64,000 bases of DNA from Brachybacterium paraconglomeratum (GTDB lineage: Bacteria; Actinomycetota; Actinomycetes; Actinomycetales; Dermabacteraceae). Below are positions 42,106 to 51,553 of the stretch, piece by piece. The notes under the pieces are model-generated. The model made no database searches. It saw nothing but the letters and a program-made list of their open reading frames with translations, and had not been told where the DNA came from. Both the position numbers and the translations under genes were made by a program. The DNA is taken from positions 124,001-188,000 of the forward strand of contig NZ_ML133857.1 of NCBI RefSeq assembly GCF_003994255.1, written 5' to 3'. The first letter of the stretch is position 1. Each line of letters starts with the position of its first letter.

Positions 42106-43089
42106 TCAGCGGAGGTTCGCCGGACCGGCCTGCTCCGCGGCCTTCTCGGCCTCGGCGCGACGCTCGTCGCGCTGGGTGTCGAGGCCCTGGGCGTGGTCCG
42201 CCGGGGCGGACTGCGCCATCAGCGCACGCTTCTGGGCGGCGGGCTGGAGATCGACGAACTGGCCGCCGAGCTCGCCGCGGACACGGTTCTCGGAGCCGGT
42301 GGGCGCGGGGTCGTTGCCCTCGCCGGTCAGGTCGCCGCGGATGATCGTGTCGGTGACGTCGACGCCGTCGGTGTTGTCCGAGGCGGTGACGTCGCCGCCG
42401 AAGTAGGTGGCGCCCTCGCAGGTGATCTTCTGGCCGCCGGAGCCGAGCTGCACGCCGGCGTTGCCGGTCAGCGACGCGTTCCCGTCGAGCTCGCCCGCGC
42501 AGAAGGTGGTGCCCTCGGTCGCGCCGGTGACGGTCAGGTCGCCGGCGAGGCTCGAGTCGAGGATGTCGGTGAACTCGGTGTTCTCGCTGGTCACGTTGCC
42601 GCCGATGGTGTTGCCGCTGAGGTGCACGAGGCCCTGGGCGACGTTCACGCGGCCGGAGATCGAGGAGTCGTAGGAGTACAGGAAGGGCGAGGCGCCCTCG
42701 GCCGCACGGCCGTTGTAGCTGCCCTCCACCGCGGACTCGTCGAGGTAGACGCCGTAGCCGCCGTTGGAGACGACGTTGCCGGCGATCTCGGAGGTGGAGG
42801 CGTCGAAGTAGCCGTCGCCCTGGACGACGACGCGGCCGCCGACGGAGGAGTCGGTGATGAGGAGGTCGGCGCCGGCCTGGACGCGCACCTGGCCCTCGAC
42901 GGTGACGTCGGTGAGGACGCAGGACTTGTCCTTCGCGACGACGAGGTCGCCGGGGACGGTGACCGAGGAGGCCTCGCCGTCGCAGCGGGTGGTCAGGGCG
43001 GCGCTCGCGGAGCCGGCGGTCGCGGCGATGCCGGCGGCGGCGAGGGCCGCGGCGGAGAGCAGGGTCACGGAACGGGAGAGGGTGCGCAC
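42106..43089 (-). CDS. Secreted beta-helix-like repeat protein
   Basis: This 327-residue protein has a clear signal peptide (1-30, cleavage after SASA). Residues 45-240 form short beta-rich repeats of the type G-x-V-x-V-x-x-G with Asn and Ser turns (GQVRVQAGADLLITDSSVGG, then GRVVVQGDGYFDASTSEIAG), like polymer-forming or pectate-lyase-type helices. Three or more cysteines are scattered. The C-terminal 60 residues are charged and helical. No LPXTG or lipobox is present, so it is likely released. The family is not recognised. AAGGAGCCCC precedes the ATG. Confidence 0.7.
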   Translation of the reverse strand: MRTLSRSVTLLSAAALAAAGIAATAGSASAALTTRCDGEASSVTVPGDLVVAKDKSCVLTDVTVEGQVRVQAGADLLITDSSVGGRVVVQGDGYFDASTSEIAGNVVSNGGYGVYLDESAVEGSYNGRAAEGASPFLYSYDSSISGRVNVAQGLVHLSGNTIGGNVTSENTEFTDILDSSLAGDLTVTGATEGTTFCAGELDGNASLTGNAGVQLGSGGQKITCEGATYFGGDVTASDNTDGVDVTDTIIRGDLTGEGNDPAPTGSENRVRGELGGQFVDLQPAAQKRALMAQSAPADHAQGLDTQRDERRAEAEKAAEQAGPANLR

Positions 43090-43274
43090 TGGGGCTCCTT
43101 GGGCGCCGCGCCGGGCAGGGCGGGGCTGTGGGGGTTCGATAGGGGTGCGTCACGACCGTAGCGACTCGCATCACACCGGACAATCGATTCGGCCAGATTC
43201 GCCGGAGTTCACCAAGATTTCCCCTGCTCGTGCCCCGGGCGACGAGCTCTCGTCCCCCTCGACCCGGCCGCAGG

Positions 43275-44753
43275 TCAGAGCGGGAGGCGCACGTAGGTCG
43301 TCTCGAGGTACTCGGCGAGCCCCTCGTGGGAGCCCTCCCGGCCCAGCCCCGACTCCTTCACCCCGCCGAAGGGGGCCGAGGGGTCGGAGCCCACGCCCAG
43401 GTTCACCGCGACCATCCCCGACTCGAGCCGTCCGGTGACGGCCGTGACCTCGCCGAGGTCCTCGCCCATCACGTAGGACATCAGCCCGAACTCGGTGGCG
43501 TTGGCCGCCGCGATCATCTCCTCGACGTCGTCCAGCACCGTGATCGGCGCGAGCGGGCCGAAGATCTCCTCGCGCTGCACGCGGGCATCGCGCGGCACGT
43601 CGCCGAGCACCGTCGCCTCGTGGAAGAAGCCCCCGCCCTCGCCGGTGCCGCCGCCGGTGAGGACCTTCGCGCCGCGCTCGACCGCGTCGGCCATCAGCTC
43701 CTGGACGGAGTCGACGGCGGCCCGGTCGATCAGCGGGCCGAGGGTCGTGGCGGGATCCGCGCCGGGGCCGAGCACGAGCTGCTCGGTGCGCTCGACCAGC
43801 CGGTCGGTGAACTCCTGCGCGACGGAGGAGTGGACGTAGAACCGGTTCGCGGCGGTGCAGGCCTCGCCGTTGTTGCGGAACTTCGCGAGCATCGCCGCCT
43901 CGACCGCGGTCTCCACGTCGGCCGAGGGGAGGACCAGGAAGGGAGCATTGCCGCCGAGCTCCATCGAGGTGCGCAGCACGTGTTCGGCGGACTGCGCGAT
44001 GAGGGTGCGGCCCACCGCGGTGGAGCCGGTGAAGGAGACCTTCCGCAGCCGCGGATCGGCCATCAGCGTCGAGGACAGGCCCTTCGAGTCGCTCGTGACC
44101 ACGCAGTTCACCACCCCGTCGGGCACGCCGGCCTCGGCGAGGATCGCCATCAGCGCCAGCGAGGTCAGGGGCGTCTTCTGCGCGGGCTTGAGCACCACGG
44201 TGCAGCCGGCCGCGAGGGCCGGGCCGATCTTCCGCGTCCCCATCGACAGCGGGAAGTTCCACGGCGTGATCAGGAGGGTGGGGCCGACGGGCCGGACCGT
44301 GGTGAGCACGGCGTGGTCGGCGGCGGGGGCGTGGCGGAACCGGCCGGGCTCGCGCACCGCCTCCTCGCTGAACCAGCGCAGGAACTCCGCGCCGTAGGAG
44401 ACCTCGCCGTACGCCTCGGCGAGCGGCTTGCCCATCTCCAGGGTCATCAGCGCCGCGAGGTCGTCGGCCCGCTCGTGGCACAGCTCGTAGGCGCGGCGCA
44501 GGATCTCCGAGCGCTCGCGCGGCGTGGTCGCTGCCCAGTCCGCCTGCGCGGCGCAGGCGGCGTCCAGGGCCTTCGCGCCGACGGAGGCGGCGTCGGCGTC
44601 GACCACGCGGGTCAGCGCCGCGCCGGTGGCGGGGTCGATCACCTCGAGTGCGGCGGTGCCGCCGAGGAAGCGGCCGCCGACGAAGGAGCTGGTCGGGGTG
44701 CGCTCGAGCACCTCCGCGATCCGGGTGGGGGTGAGGGCGGGCTGCTGGGGCAT
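43275..44753 (-). CDS. gabD: NAD(P)-dependent succinate-semialdehyde dehydrogenase
   Basis: This 492-residue aldehyde dehydrogenase has Cys299 (NNGEACTAANRF) as the nucleophile, Glu265 (SMELGGNAP) as the base and the coenzyme motif FTGSTAVGRTLI. PWNFPLSMGTRKIGPALAAG is the N-terminal signature. It matches the SSADH family by length and motifs; related aldehydes may also be used. No GABA transaminase is adjacent. GAGGTTCCG precedes the ATG. Confidence 0.85.
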   Translation of the reverse strand: MPQQPALTPTRIAEVLERTPTSSFVGGRFLGGTAALEVIDPATGAALTRVVDADAASVGAKALDAACAAQADWAATTPRERSEILRRAYELCHERADDLAALMTLEMGKPLAEAYGEVSYGAEFLRWFSEEAVREPGRFRHAPAADHAVLTTVRPVGPTLLITPWNFPLSMGTRKIGPALAAGCTVVLKPAQKTPLTSLALMAILAEAGVPDGVVNCVVTSDSKGLSSTLMADPRLRKVSFTGSTAVGRTLIAQSAEHVLRTSMELGGNAPFLVLPSADVETAVEAAMLAKFRNNGEACTAANRFYVHSSVAQEFTDRLVERTEQLVLGPGADPATTLGPLIDRAAVDSVQELMADAVERGAKVLTGGGTGEGGGFFHEATVLGDVPRDARVQREEIFGPLAPITVLDDVEEMIAAANATEFGLMSYVMGEDLGEVTAVTGRLESGMVAVNLGVGSDPSAPFGGVKESGLGREGSHEGLAEYLETTYVRLPL

Positions 44754-44838
44754 CGGAACCTCCTGCGTCGACGGGTGCTCCCTCCAGTCTGCACCCGCCC
44801 CGCCGTGCCCGGTCGTTCTCAGCCGTGCCCGGCCGGGC

Positions 44839-46674
44839 TCAGCCGGCGGCGGCGAGGGCGTCGACCGCGCCGATCAGGCCCAGGTGGCTGAAGGCCTGGG
44901 GGAAGTTCCCGATCATGCGGCGGTGCGTCCCGTCGTACTCCTCGGCGAACAGGTGCAGGTCGTTCCCGCAGGCGAGCAGGGTCTCCATCAGCTGTTCGGC
45001 CTCGTCCCGTCGGCCGGTGGCGGCGTACTGCTGGACCAGCCAGAACCCGCAGACGAGGAAGGGGTGCTCGTCGCCGGGCAGGCCGTCCTGGCCGCGGGTG
45101 CGGTAGCGCAGCAGGAGGCCGTCCTCGGTGCGCAGGTCCTGCTCGATCCGGTCGACGGTCGCGAGCATCTGCGGGGCGTCGGCCGGGAGGAAGCCGGTGT
45201 GCGGGATCTGCAGCAGGGAGGCGTCCACCTCCGTGCTGCCGTAGGTCTGGGTGAAGGCGCCGTCGGGGCCGACGCCCTTCTCGAGGACCTCCGCGCGGAC
45301 CCGGTCGCGCAGCCGGGTCCACTCCGCGAGCTCCTCCTCGGAGGCGGGCAGGCCGTGCTCGGTGACGGCGCGCACCGCCCGGTCGAAGGTCGCCCACACC
45401 ATCACCCGGCCGTGGGTGAAGAAGGCCGGCTCCCCGCGCATCTCCCAGATGCCCTGGTCGGGGTCGTCGACGTGCGCGGTCGTGAAGCGCACCAGCGCCT
45501 TCTGCAGCGGCCAGGACCAGCGCGACTCCGCGACCCCGGCCTCCCGCATCGCCGACAGCGCGATCATCACCTCCCCGACCACGTCCGCCTGGTACTGGGT
45601 GGAGGCGCCGTTGCCGATCCGCACCGGGAGGGAGCTCTCGTAGCCGGGCAGGTGCACGAGCTCCCGCTCGGGGAGGTTCCGGTCCCCGGTGATCGTGTAC
45701 ATGATCTGGAGCCGCGCGGGGTCCCCGGCGATCGCGCGCAGCAGCCACTCCCGCCAGGACACCGCCGCGTCGACGTGCCCGTGCGCGAGCAGTGCCTCCA
45801 GCGACAGCGCCGCGTCCCGCAGCCAGCAGAAGCGGTAGTCCCAGTTGCGCACCCCGCCGAGGTCCTCGGGCAGGCTCGTCGTGGGCGCGGCGACGATCCC
45901 GCCGCTGCGGCGATGGGTCAGGGCGCGCAGCACCAGCAGGGAGCGGGCGACGGGCTCGGCGTACTCGTCCTCGACGCGGATGCTCCCCAGCCAGGAGGAC
46001 CACTCCACGCTGGTCGCCGCGAGCGCGGCCTCGACGTCGGGCGCCGCGGGCACCTCCTGCCAGGACGGGAACCAGGTCAGCACCCAGTCGGCGCCCTCCC
46101 CGGCGCTCAGGCGGTGCCGGCCGTGGTGGGAGCGGTGCCCGGCGCGGAGGGCCGGGCCGTGCAGCGAGACGGCGTCCCCGCCCGCGACGGCCAGCAGCAC
46201 CCCCTGGCCGGCGGCGTCCTCGCTGCGACGCACCCACGGCACCGCCTCGCCGTACTCGAAGCGGAGCACGAGCTCCTGGACCACCTCGACCTCTCCCTCG
46301 GTGCACGAGACCGAGCGGATCAGGTCGGAGAGGTCCGCGTCGGCGCCGTCTGGGTGGGCGACGGGGTCCGGCGAGGGGATCGCGCGCTCGGCGCCGACCG
46401 GGAGGAGCTCGACCACGGTCGCGGCACCGGTGGGGGAGCGCCACTGAGTCTCCAGCACCATCGTGCCCGGCAGGTAGCGGCGGGAGACCACCTCCCCGTC
46501 CGCGATCCGCAGCGACCAGTGCCCGTGCCGGTCCTCGCCCAGCAGCGAGGTGAACAGGGCGTCGGAGTCGAAGCGCGGCATGCACAGCCAGTCGACGTCC
46601 CCCTCCCGCGTCACGAGCGCGGCGGTGCGCTGGTCGGAGAGCAGGGCGTGGTCCTCGATCGGTGCGGCGGTCAT
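44839..46674 (-). CDS. Glycoside hydrolase family 15 protein (trehalase/glucoamylase type)
   Basis: This 611-residue protein has the GH15 two-domain form: an N-terminal beta domain (1-250) and an alpha/alpha barrel. GVRNWDYRFCWLRDAALSLE is the family core motif, GIWEMRG holds the catalytic acid and EEYDGTHRRMIGNFPQAFSH supplies the base region. Actinobacterial members of this length are usually trehalases or alpha-glucosidases. No signal peptide is visible, so it is cytoplasmic. It is divergent from rclA with 92 bases between. Confidence 0.88.
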   Translation of the reverse strand: MTAAPIEDHALLSDQRTAALVTREGDVDWLCMPRFDSDALFTSLLGEDRHGHWSLRIADGEVVSRRYLPGTMVLETQWRSPTGAATVVELLPVGAERAIPSPDPVAHPDGADADLSDLIRSVSCTEGEVEVVQELVLRFEYGEAVPWVRRSEDAAGQGVLLAVAGGDAVSLHGPALRAGHRSHHGRHRLSAGEGADWVLTWFPSWQEVPAAPDVEAALAATSVEWSSWLGSIRVEDEYAEPVARSLLVLRALTHRRSGGIVAAPTTSLPEDLGGVRNWDYRFCWLRDAALSLEALLAHGHVDAAVSWREWLLRAIAGDPARLQIMYTITGDRNLPERELVHLPGYESSLPVRIGNGASTQYQADVVGEVMIALSAMREAGVAESRWSWPLQKALVRFTTAHVDDPDQGIWEMRGEPAFFTHGRVMVWATFDRAVRAVTEHGLPASEEELAEWTRLRDRVRAEVLEKGVGPDGAFTQTYGSTEVDASLLQIPHTGFLPADAPQMLATVDRIEQDLRTEDGLLLRYRTRGQDGLPGDEHPFLVCGFWLVQQYAATGRRDEAEQLMETLLACGNDLHLFAEEYDGTHRRMIGNFPQAFSHLGLIGAVDALAAAG

Positions 46675-46766
46675 GGGGCCAGTGCATCACGGACGGCGGG
46701 CCGACGGGCCGGAGCGGACCGGGAGAGGACGGGGGCGGAGGTGGACCGGCGGACTACGGTGAGCCC

Positions 46767-48158
46767 ATGACGAACTCCGAGATCAGCCTGTCCGTGGACG
46801 TGCTCGTGATCGGCTGGGGGAAGGGCGGCAAGACCCTCGCCGCGGCCCTCGCCGGCACCGGCCAGAAGGTCGCGATGATCGAGCAGTTCGAGTCGATGCA
46901 CGGCGGGACCTGCATCAACATCGGCTGCGTCCCCACCAAGACCCTCGTGCACGACGCCCAGGAGCGCCGCGAGGACGACGACGCCGCCTCCTGCTGGGCA
47001 CGGGCCGTCCAGCGCCGCGACACCCTCATCGGGACGCTCCGCGACGTCAACCACCACATGCTCGCCGACCTCGGCACGGTCACCCTCGTCGACGGCCGTG
47101 CCCGCTTCGTGGGCGAGCGGACCGTGGAGGTCAGCGGCGGCGAGGACCGCCTCACGGTCACCGCGCCGACGGTCGTGGTGAACACGGGCGCGGTGCCCTC
47201 GCGCCCGGATCTGCCCGGGATCGACTCCCCTCGGGTGCACGACTCCACCTCGCTGCAGCACGTCGATCCCTTCCCGCGGCGGCTCGCGGTGGTGGGCGCC
47301 GGGCCGATCGGGCTCGAGTTCGCCTCGATGTTCGCGGGCTTCGGCGCCGAGGTGACGGTGCTGAACCGTCGCCCCCGCCTGCTGCCCGCCGAGGACGAGG
47401 AGGTCGCCGCCGAGGTGCAGTCCGTGCTCGAGGGCGACGGCATCACCGTGCTGCACGAGGCGGACCTCCGCGGCGTCGAGGACGGGGCGGAGGAGGCGCT
47501 GCTGCGCCTCGAGGTCGCGGGGCGGTCGCGCGAGCTCGCGGCCGATGCCGTGCTGCTGGCCACCGGGCGTCGCCCCGCCACCGACGACCTCGGGCTCGAG
47601 GCGGCGGGCATCGACGTGGACGAGCGCGGCGCGATCGTGGTCGACGAGCACCTGCGCACCAGCGCCCACGGCGTCTACGCGCTCGGCGACGTGCACGGCG
47701 GCGCCCAGCAGACCTACCTCTCCCTCGACGACCACCGCATCGTCCTCTCCCAGCTCACCGGCGACGGTTCCCGCTCCACCTCCGACCGGGTCGCGGTGCC
47801 GACGACGACCTTCCTCACCCCGCCGCTCGCGGCCGTGGGCCTCACCGAGTCGGAGGCGCGGGAGCAGGGACGGGACGTGCTGGTCGCGACGCAGAAGGTC
47901 GCCGCGATCAAGGCGATGCCCCGCCCGAAGACCCTCGGCGACCCCCGCGGGCTGGTGAAGATCGTGGTCGACGCGGGCACCGACGAGATCGTCGGCGCAC
48001 GGCTGTTCCACGTCGACGCCCAGGAGGTCATCAACCTGATCGCCCTCGCGATGCGCGCCGGCACCACGGCGACGCAGCTGCGGGACGGGATCTGGACCCA
48101 CCCCTCCTCGACCGAGGCGCTCAACGAGACGCTCGAGAAGCTCGCGCCGGTCGAGTGA
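46767..48158 (+). CDS. rclA: RclA-type FAD-dependent disulfide reductase
   Basis: This 463-residue protein matches RclA over its whole length. The N-terminal IGWGKGGKTLA replaces the usual GAGxGG. The redox pair is Cys49 and Cys54 in GGTCINIGCVPTKTLVHDA. VVGAGPIGLEFASMFAGFG is the NAD(P)H motif, and QQTYLSLDDHRIV and the end THPSSTEALNE are typical of RclA. RclA proteins reduce hypothiocyanous acid and respond to reactive chlorine in other bacteria. No AraC-type RclR regulator is adjacent. ATG at 46767 has GGTGAGCCC upstream. Confidence 0.87.
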   Translation: MTNSEISLSVDVLVIGWGKGGKTLAAALAGTGQKVAMIEQFESMHGGTCINIGCVPTKTLVHDAQERREDDDAASCWARAVQRRDTLIGTLRDVNHHMLADLGTVTLVDGRARFVGERTVEVSGGEDRLTVTAPTVVVNTGAVPSRPDLPGIDSPRVHDSTSLQHVDPFPRRLAVVGAGPIGLEFASMFAGFGAEVTVLNRRPRLLPAEDEEVAAEVQSVLEGDGITVLHEADLRGVEDGAEEALLRLEVAGRSRELAADAVLLATGRRPATDDLGLEAAGIDVDERGAIVVDEHLRTSAHGVYALGDVHGGAQQTYLSLDDHRIVLSQLTGDGSRSTSDRVAVPTTTFLTPPLAAVGLTESEAREQGRDVLVATQKVAAIKAMPRPKTLGDPRGLVKIVVDAGTDEIVGARLFHVDAQEVINLIALAMRAGTTATQLRDGIWTHPSSTEALNETLEKLAPVE

Positions 48159-48168
48159 GCCGCGGGCG

Positions 48169-48208
48169 CGGCGGGACGGGGGCGGACGGCGTCCTCCCCG
48201 CCCCGCCG
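48169..48208 (+). terminator. Intrinsic terminator after rclA
   Basis: A 13-bp stem with one A-C mismatch (48169-48181 with 48196-48208) and an inner GGAC/GTCC stem lies just after the rclA stop. Confidence 0.6.
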
Positions 48209-48348
48209 TGCCACCCGTCGGCACTGCCGGGGTGAGGCAGTTCATCGCGCCGCGAAGCCCCTGATCGCAGGCGCTTTCCCGCCGCTTTTCCAGGGTTCTC
48301 CGAGGGTTCCTCGACGGGAGTCCGAGGCACGGTGCGGAGCGTGGGGCC

Positions 48349-49359
48349 ATGAGCTCCACCCCGCCCTCCTCCCCGGTGCCTCCTCACTCCCCGCAGGGCC
48401 CCGACGCCCCGCCCGTCGAGGACGCGGGGGGCGCCTCGGCATCGGAGGTCAAGAGCCTCTCCGTGCCCGGCCTGCTCGCCGGCGGCGCCGCCGCGGCGAC
48501 CACCTCCGTGATCGGCGGCCAGCTCGGCATCAGCGGCACCGTGCTCGGTGCCGCGATCACCTCCGTGATCTCCGCGGCCGTGGTCGCCTTCTACACCGAC
48601 TCCGTCAACGGCACCGCCCGCAGGCTCAAGCAGGTCAAGGCCAAGGCGGGGGAGAAGGCGCAGTCCCGCGTCCGGGGCGGGGAGGTGCACTCCTCGCGCA
48701 CTCGCCGCGGTGCGGGCGAGGACGGCGCCGTCGGGACGGCCGCCGCCGGAGCGTCCGAGGACCGAGCCGGTGCGGACGGCGCCTCCGGGGAGACGCCGGG
48801 TCGCGGCCGACGGATCGCGAGGATCGCCCTGATGAGCGTGGTCATCGCCCTGATCGGCATGGCCGCCGTGTTCGGCATCCAGCGCCTGACCGGCACGGAG
48901 CTCTCCCCGGGCACCGGCGAGATCCAGCGCTCCGTCACCGGAACCGAGCACGTGACCCCGCGCGAGGACTCCGGCGGCACGACCGAGGACGGGACGTCCG
49001 AGGACGGCACCGGCGAGGACGACACGGAGCAGCAGGACGGGACCACCATCGACCCGCAGCAGCAGGACGGCAACACCGGCGAGGGCACGACCGGAGAGGG
49101 CACCACTGGCACCACCGGTGAGGGCTCCACCGGGGAGGGCACCGGCGGCGACGGCACTTCCGAGGAGGGCGGCGGCACGAGCGGCGACGGCAGCTCCTCC
49201 GGCGGAAGCTCTTCCTCCGGCGGCGGCGAGGACGGCGGCGGCACCTCCGGGAGCGGGTCGTCCGGCAGCGGCACCTCCGGGAGCGGCTCCGCGGGCGGTT
49301 CGAGCTCCGGCAGTGGTGCCTCGGGCAGCGGATCGGGCTCGACCGGCTCCGAGAGCTGA
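48349..49359 (+). CDS. Hypothetical membrane protein with Ser/Gly/Thr-rich tail
   Basis: This 336-residue protein has a Pro-rich start (1-30), a weak Ala/Gly-rich hydrophobic pair (about 38-80), a basic cytoplasmic segment (90-150), one clear transmembrane helix (about 155-180, IARIALMSVVIALIGMAAVF) and an extracellular tail of 155 residues that is nearly all Gly, Ser, Thr, Asp and Glu. The tail has repeated G-E-G-T-T-G and S-G-S-G units and no folded domain. Function unknown; it may span the wall. No ribosome binding site is obvious before the ATG. Confidence 0.65.
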   Translation: MSSTPPSSPVPPHSPQGPDAPPVEDAGGASASEVKSLSVPGLLAGGAAAATTSVIGGQLGISGTVLGAAITSVISAAVVAFYTDSVNGTARRLKQVKAKAGEKAQSRVRGGEVHSSRTRRGAGEDGAVGTAAAGASEDRAGADGASGETPGRGRRIARIALMSVVIALIGMAAVFGIQRLTGTELSPGTGEIQRSVTGTEHVTPREDSGGTTEDGTSEDGTGEDDTEQQDGTTIDPQQQDGNTGEGTTGEGTTGTTGEGSTGEGTGGDGTSEEGGGTSGDGSSSGGSSSSGGGEDGGGTSGSGSSGSGTSGSGSAGGSSSGSGASGSGSGSTGSES

Positions 49360-49420
49360 CCCGTCGGAGGCCCCTCCGGCAGGTCCGGCGGCGGCGCGGG
49401 GTCGAGCGGTCCCGGGTGGC

Positions 49421-49500
49421 CCCGGCCCGTCGGCTCTCAGCCCGGCCCGTCGGCTCTCAGCCCAGCCCGTCGGCTCTCAGCCCAGCCCGTCGGCTCCCAG
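49421..49500. repeat. 20-bp tandem repeat, four copies
   Basis: The unit CCCGGCCCGTCGGCTCTCAG occurs four times head to tail (49421-49440, 49441-49460, 49461-49480, 49481-49500). Copies 1 and 2 are identical; copy 3 has one change and copy 4 two. It sits in the 179-base gap between convergent genes and outside any coding region. Confidence 0.9.
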
Positions 49501-49538
49501 CCTGCGGCAACCGACCCTCGGCCTGCGGCAGCAGGTCC

Positions 49539-51056
49539 TCAGGCCTCCCCGTCGTCCTCCGTGCCGCCCTCCCCGGTGACGAACTCGCGCAGGTGGGCGG
49601 AGAGCTCGAGGCGGCTCGGCTCGTGGCAGTACATCATGTGCCCCGCCTCGTAGTACTCCACCCGGATCCGCTCCGAGTAGTCCTCGCGCGGGATCGCGAG
49701 CTGCGCGAGCACGTGCTCGCTGGCGTGGAACGGGGTCGCCGCGTCGTGATAGCCGTGGGAGACCAGCACCCGGGTGTGCGGGGACTTGCGCAGCACGTGG
49801 GCGAGATCGGAGGCGACCTCCACCGAGCGGTTCTCGAAGTCCTTGTAGCTCCACGGGTGCACGCGCCCGGACATGATCTCGTAGACCACGTCGGCGGAGA
49901 ACTCGAGCTCCCCGCGCAGGTAGTGGTTGATCGCCGCGGTGTAGCTCGGGGCGAGCTGGTCGATCGACGGATCGGTCTCCATCCGCGCCGCATTGCCGTC
50001 CCCGGCGGGCGCCGTGAAACGGCCGTCGATCCGGCCGGTCACCAGGCCCTCGTCCCGCAGCAGCTCGGCGAGGAAGGCCTGGTGCTCGACGCGCAGGTCC
50101 GCGCGCTCCACCCAGTCCGGGTCCACGCCGATCAGCGCGCCGATCCGGGCCGCGGCCTCCTGCTTCTGCGCGGGGTCCAGCCGCAGCCCCGCCGCGAGCA
50201 GCGCCGGGTACTCCTGCTCGGCGAAGGCCTCGGCCTCGTCGACCACGTCCTGCAGCAGCCGGTCCTCGTGCTTGCCGTGGGCGTGCGCGATCGCGGCATA
50301 GGTGGGCAGGTAGTGGAGGTAGGGGCGGTCATTGCCGGGGGAGAACACGATCGTGCCGAAGTCCAGCACCGGCGAGATCAGCACGATCCCGGCGACAGCG
50401 AGGTAGTAGCGGTCCAGCAGCCGGGCCGCGACGGCGGAGGCGCGGGTGGTGCCGTAGGACTCGCCGGCGAGATGGACCTCGGAGGTCCAGCGGTCGTTGC
50501 GGGTCAGCCAGTCGATGACGAACGCGGCGATCAGGTCGCGGTCCGCGGTGAGGCCGTGATGGCGGGCGGGCTTCTGTCCGGGCGCGGGGCGGGAGAAGCC
50601 CGTGGTCATCGCGTCGACCACGACGAGATCGGCGTCGCGCAGGATCGTCTCGTGGTTGTCCAGCAGGCGGTGAGGGGGAGCGGCGGGGGCGCCCGCGTCC
50701 CCCGAGTCGACGCGGCGCGGGCCCAGCAGGCCCAGGTGCAGCCAGACGGTCGAGGCGCCGGGGCCGCCGTTGAAGGCGAACACCACCGGGCGGGGCTGCT
50801 CGCCCGGGGACGTCGCGACGTAGGAGACGGAGAACAGCTCCGCATAGGGCCTGCCGCGGCCGTACTCCTCGCCGTCCGGCTCCTCGCGCAGCACCACGGT
50901 GCCGGCGGTCGCCGTGTAGTTCAGCGGCCCGTCCTCGAGCGCGAGGCTGTGCAGGGTCGTGACCAGGCGGTCCTCGGGGGCGGTCCGGTCGGCATCGGAA
51001 CCCGGGCTGCTGCCGGTCGCGGGGGAGGTGCTGGGGGCGGCGGACTGGTCGTTCAC
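49539..51056 (-). CDS. S10-like serine carboxypeptidase family protein
   Basis: This 505-residue alpha/beta hydrolase belongs to the S10 (carboxypeptidase Y-like) family. FNGGPGAS (95-102) is the oxyanion motif, Ser200 in HLAGESYGTTRA is the nucleophile, Asp lies in SHGYHDAATPF and His in YYEAGHMMYC. No signal peptide is found, whereas eukaryotic members are secreted. The N-terminal 30 residues are disordered. GTG at 51056 has AAGGAG six bases upstream. Substrate unknown. Confidence 0.85.
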   Translation of the reverse strand: MNDQSAAPSTSPATGSSPGSDADRTAPEDRLVTTLHSLALEDGPLNYTATAGTVVLREEPDGEEYGRGRPYAELFSVSYVATSPGEQPRPVVFAFNGGPGASTVWLHLGLLGPRRVDSGDAGAPAAPPHRLLDNHETILRDADLVVVDAMTTGFSRPAPGQKPARHHGLTADRDLIAAFVIDWLTRNDRWTSEVHLAGESYGTTRASAVAARLLDRYYLAVAGIVLISPVLDFGTIVFSPGNDRPYLHYLPTYAAIAHAHGKHEDRLLQDVVDEAEAFAEQEYPALLAAGLRLDPAQKQEAAARIGALIGVDPDWVERADLRVEHQAFLAELLRDEGLVTGRIDGRFTAPAGDGNAARMETDPSIDQLAPSYTAAINHYLRGELEFSADVVYEIMSGRVHPWSYKDFENRSVEVASDLAHVLRKSPHTRVLVSHGYHDAATPFHASEHVLAQLAIPREDYSERIRVEYYEAGHMMYCHEPSRLELSAHLREFVTGEGGTEDDGEA

Positions 51057-51127
51057 ACGAGCTCCTTCGTCGGATGCGGCATCGCGCTCGATGCTACGCG
51101 GGCCCGCTGCGCGGGGCCTCCTGCAGA

Positions 51128-51188
51128 AAGGGGACGTGAGCGGCACGCCGCAGAGCTCAGCCGCGCAGCGTGTCGCTCACGTCCCCTT
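51128..51188 (-). terminator. Intrinsic terminator after the SSS-transporter pair
   Basis: Perfect 15-bp arms (AAGGGGACGTGAGCG at 51128-51142 and its complement at 51174-51188) are 31 bases apart. It is on the minus strand, 21 bases after the small membrane protein stop. Confidence 0.7.
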
Positions 51189-51209
51189 CGTGCGGACGCG
51201 GCGGCGGGA

Positions 51210-51533
51210 TCAGTCCAGGGCCGAGATGTCGTGGGGCTCCTCGGCGCCGTCCTCGTTGTCCCGCACGACCATGCGGATCGGGTCCAGGCGCGTCCAGATC
51301 AGGAACGCGGCCGCGACGACGACCATGGCGATCCCGGCCCAGAGGTTCGCGTTCAGGCCGTCGGTCTTCGCGGCCTCCTCGGGGCCGAAGGCGAACAGCC
51401 CCATCACCACGAGCACCAGGCCGAACAGGCCCAGCAGCGTGCCGATGAAGTTGCGGATGTCGAAGGCGCCGGCGGTCTGCACGGTCGCGTCCTCGGGGAG
51501 GTCCTGCCCGGCGGATCCGGTGGGTGTGTTCAT
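51210..51533 (-). CDS. Small membrane protein accompanying an SSS transporter
   Basis: This 107-residue protein has two transmembrane helices (about 28-48, FIGTLLGLFGLVLVVMGLFAF; about 65-82, WAGIAMVVVAAAFLIW) and an acidic C-terminal tail. A small two-helix membrane protein next to an SSS gene is a recurrent actinobacterial arrangement, possibly an accessory subunit. GGAGGAGAGACACC precedes the ATG, and the gap to the upstream transporter is 20 bases. Confidence 0.75.
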   Translation of the reverse strand: MNTPTGSAGQDLPEDATVQTAGAFDIRNFIGTLLGLFGLVLVVMGLFAFGPEEAAKTDGLNANLWAGIAMVVVAAAFLIWTRLDPIRMVVRDNEDGAEEPHDISALD

Positions 51534-51553
51534 GGTGTCTCTCCTCCGTGCGC

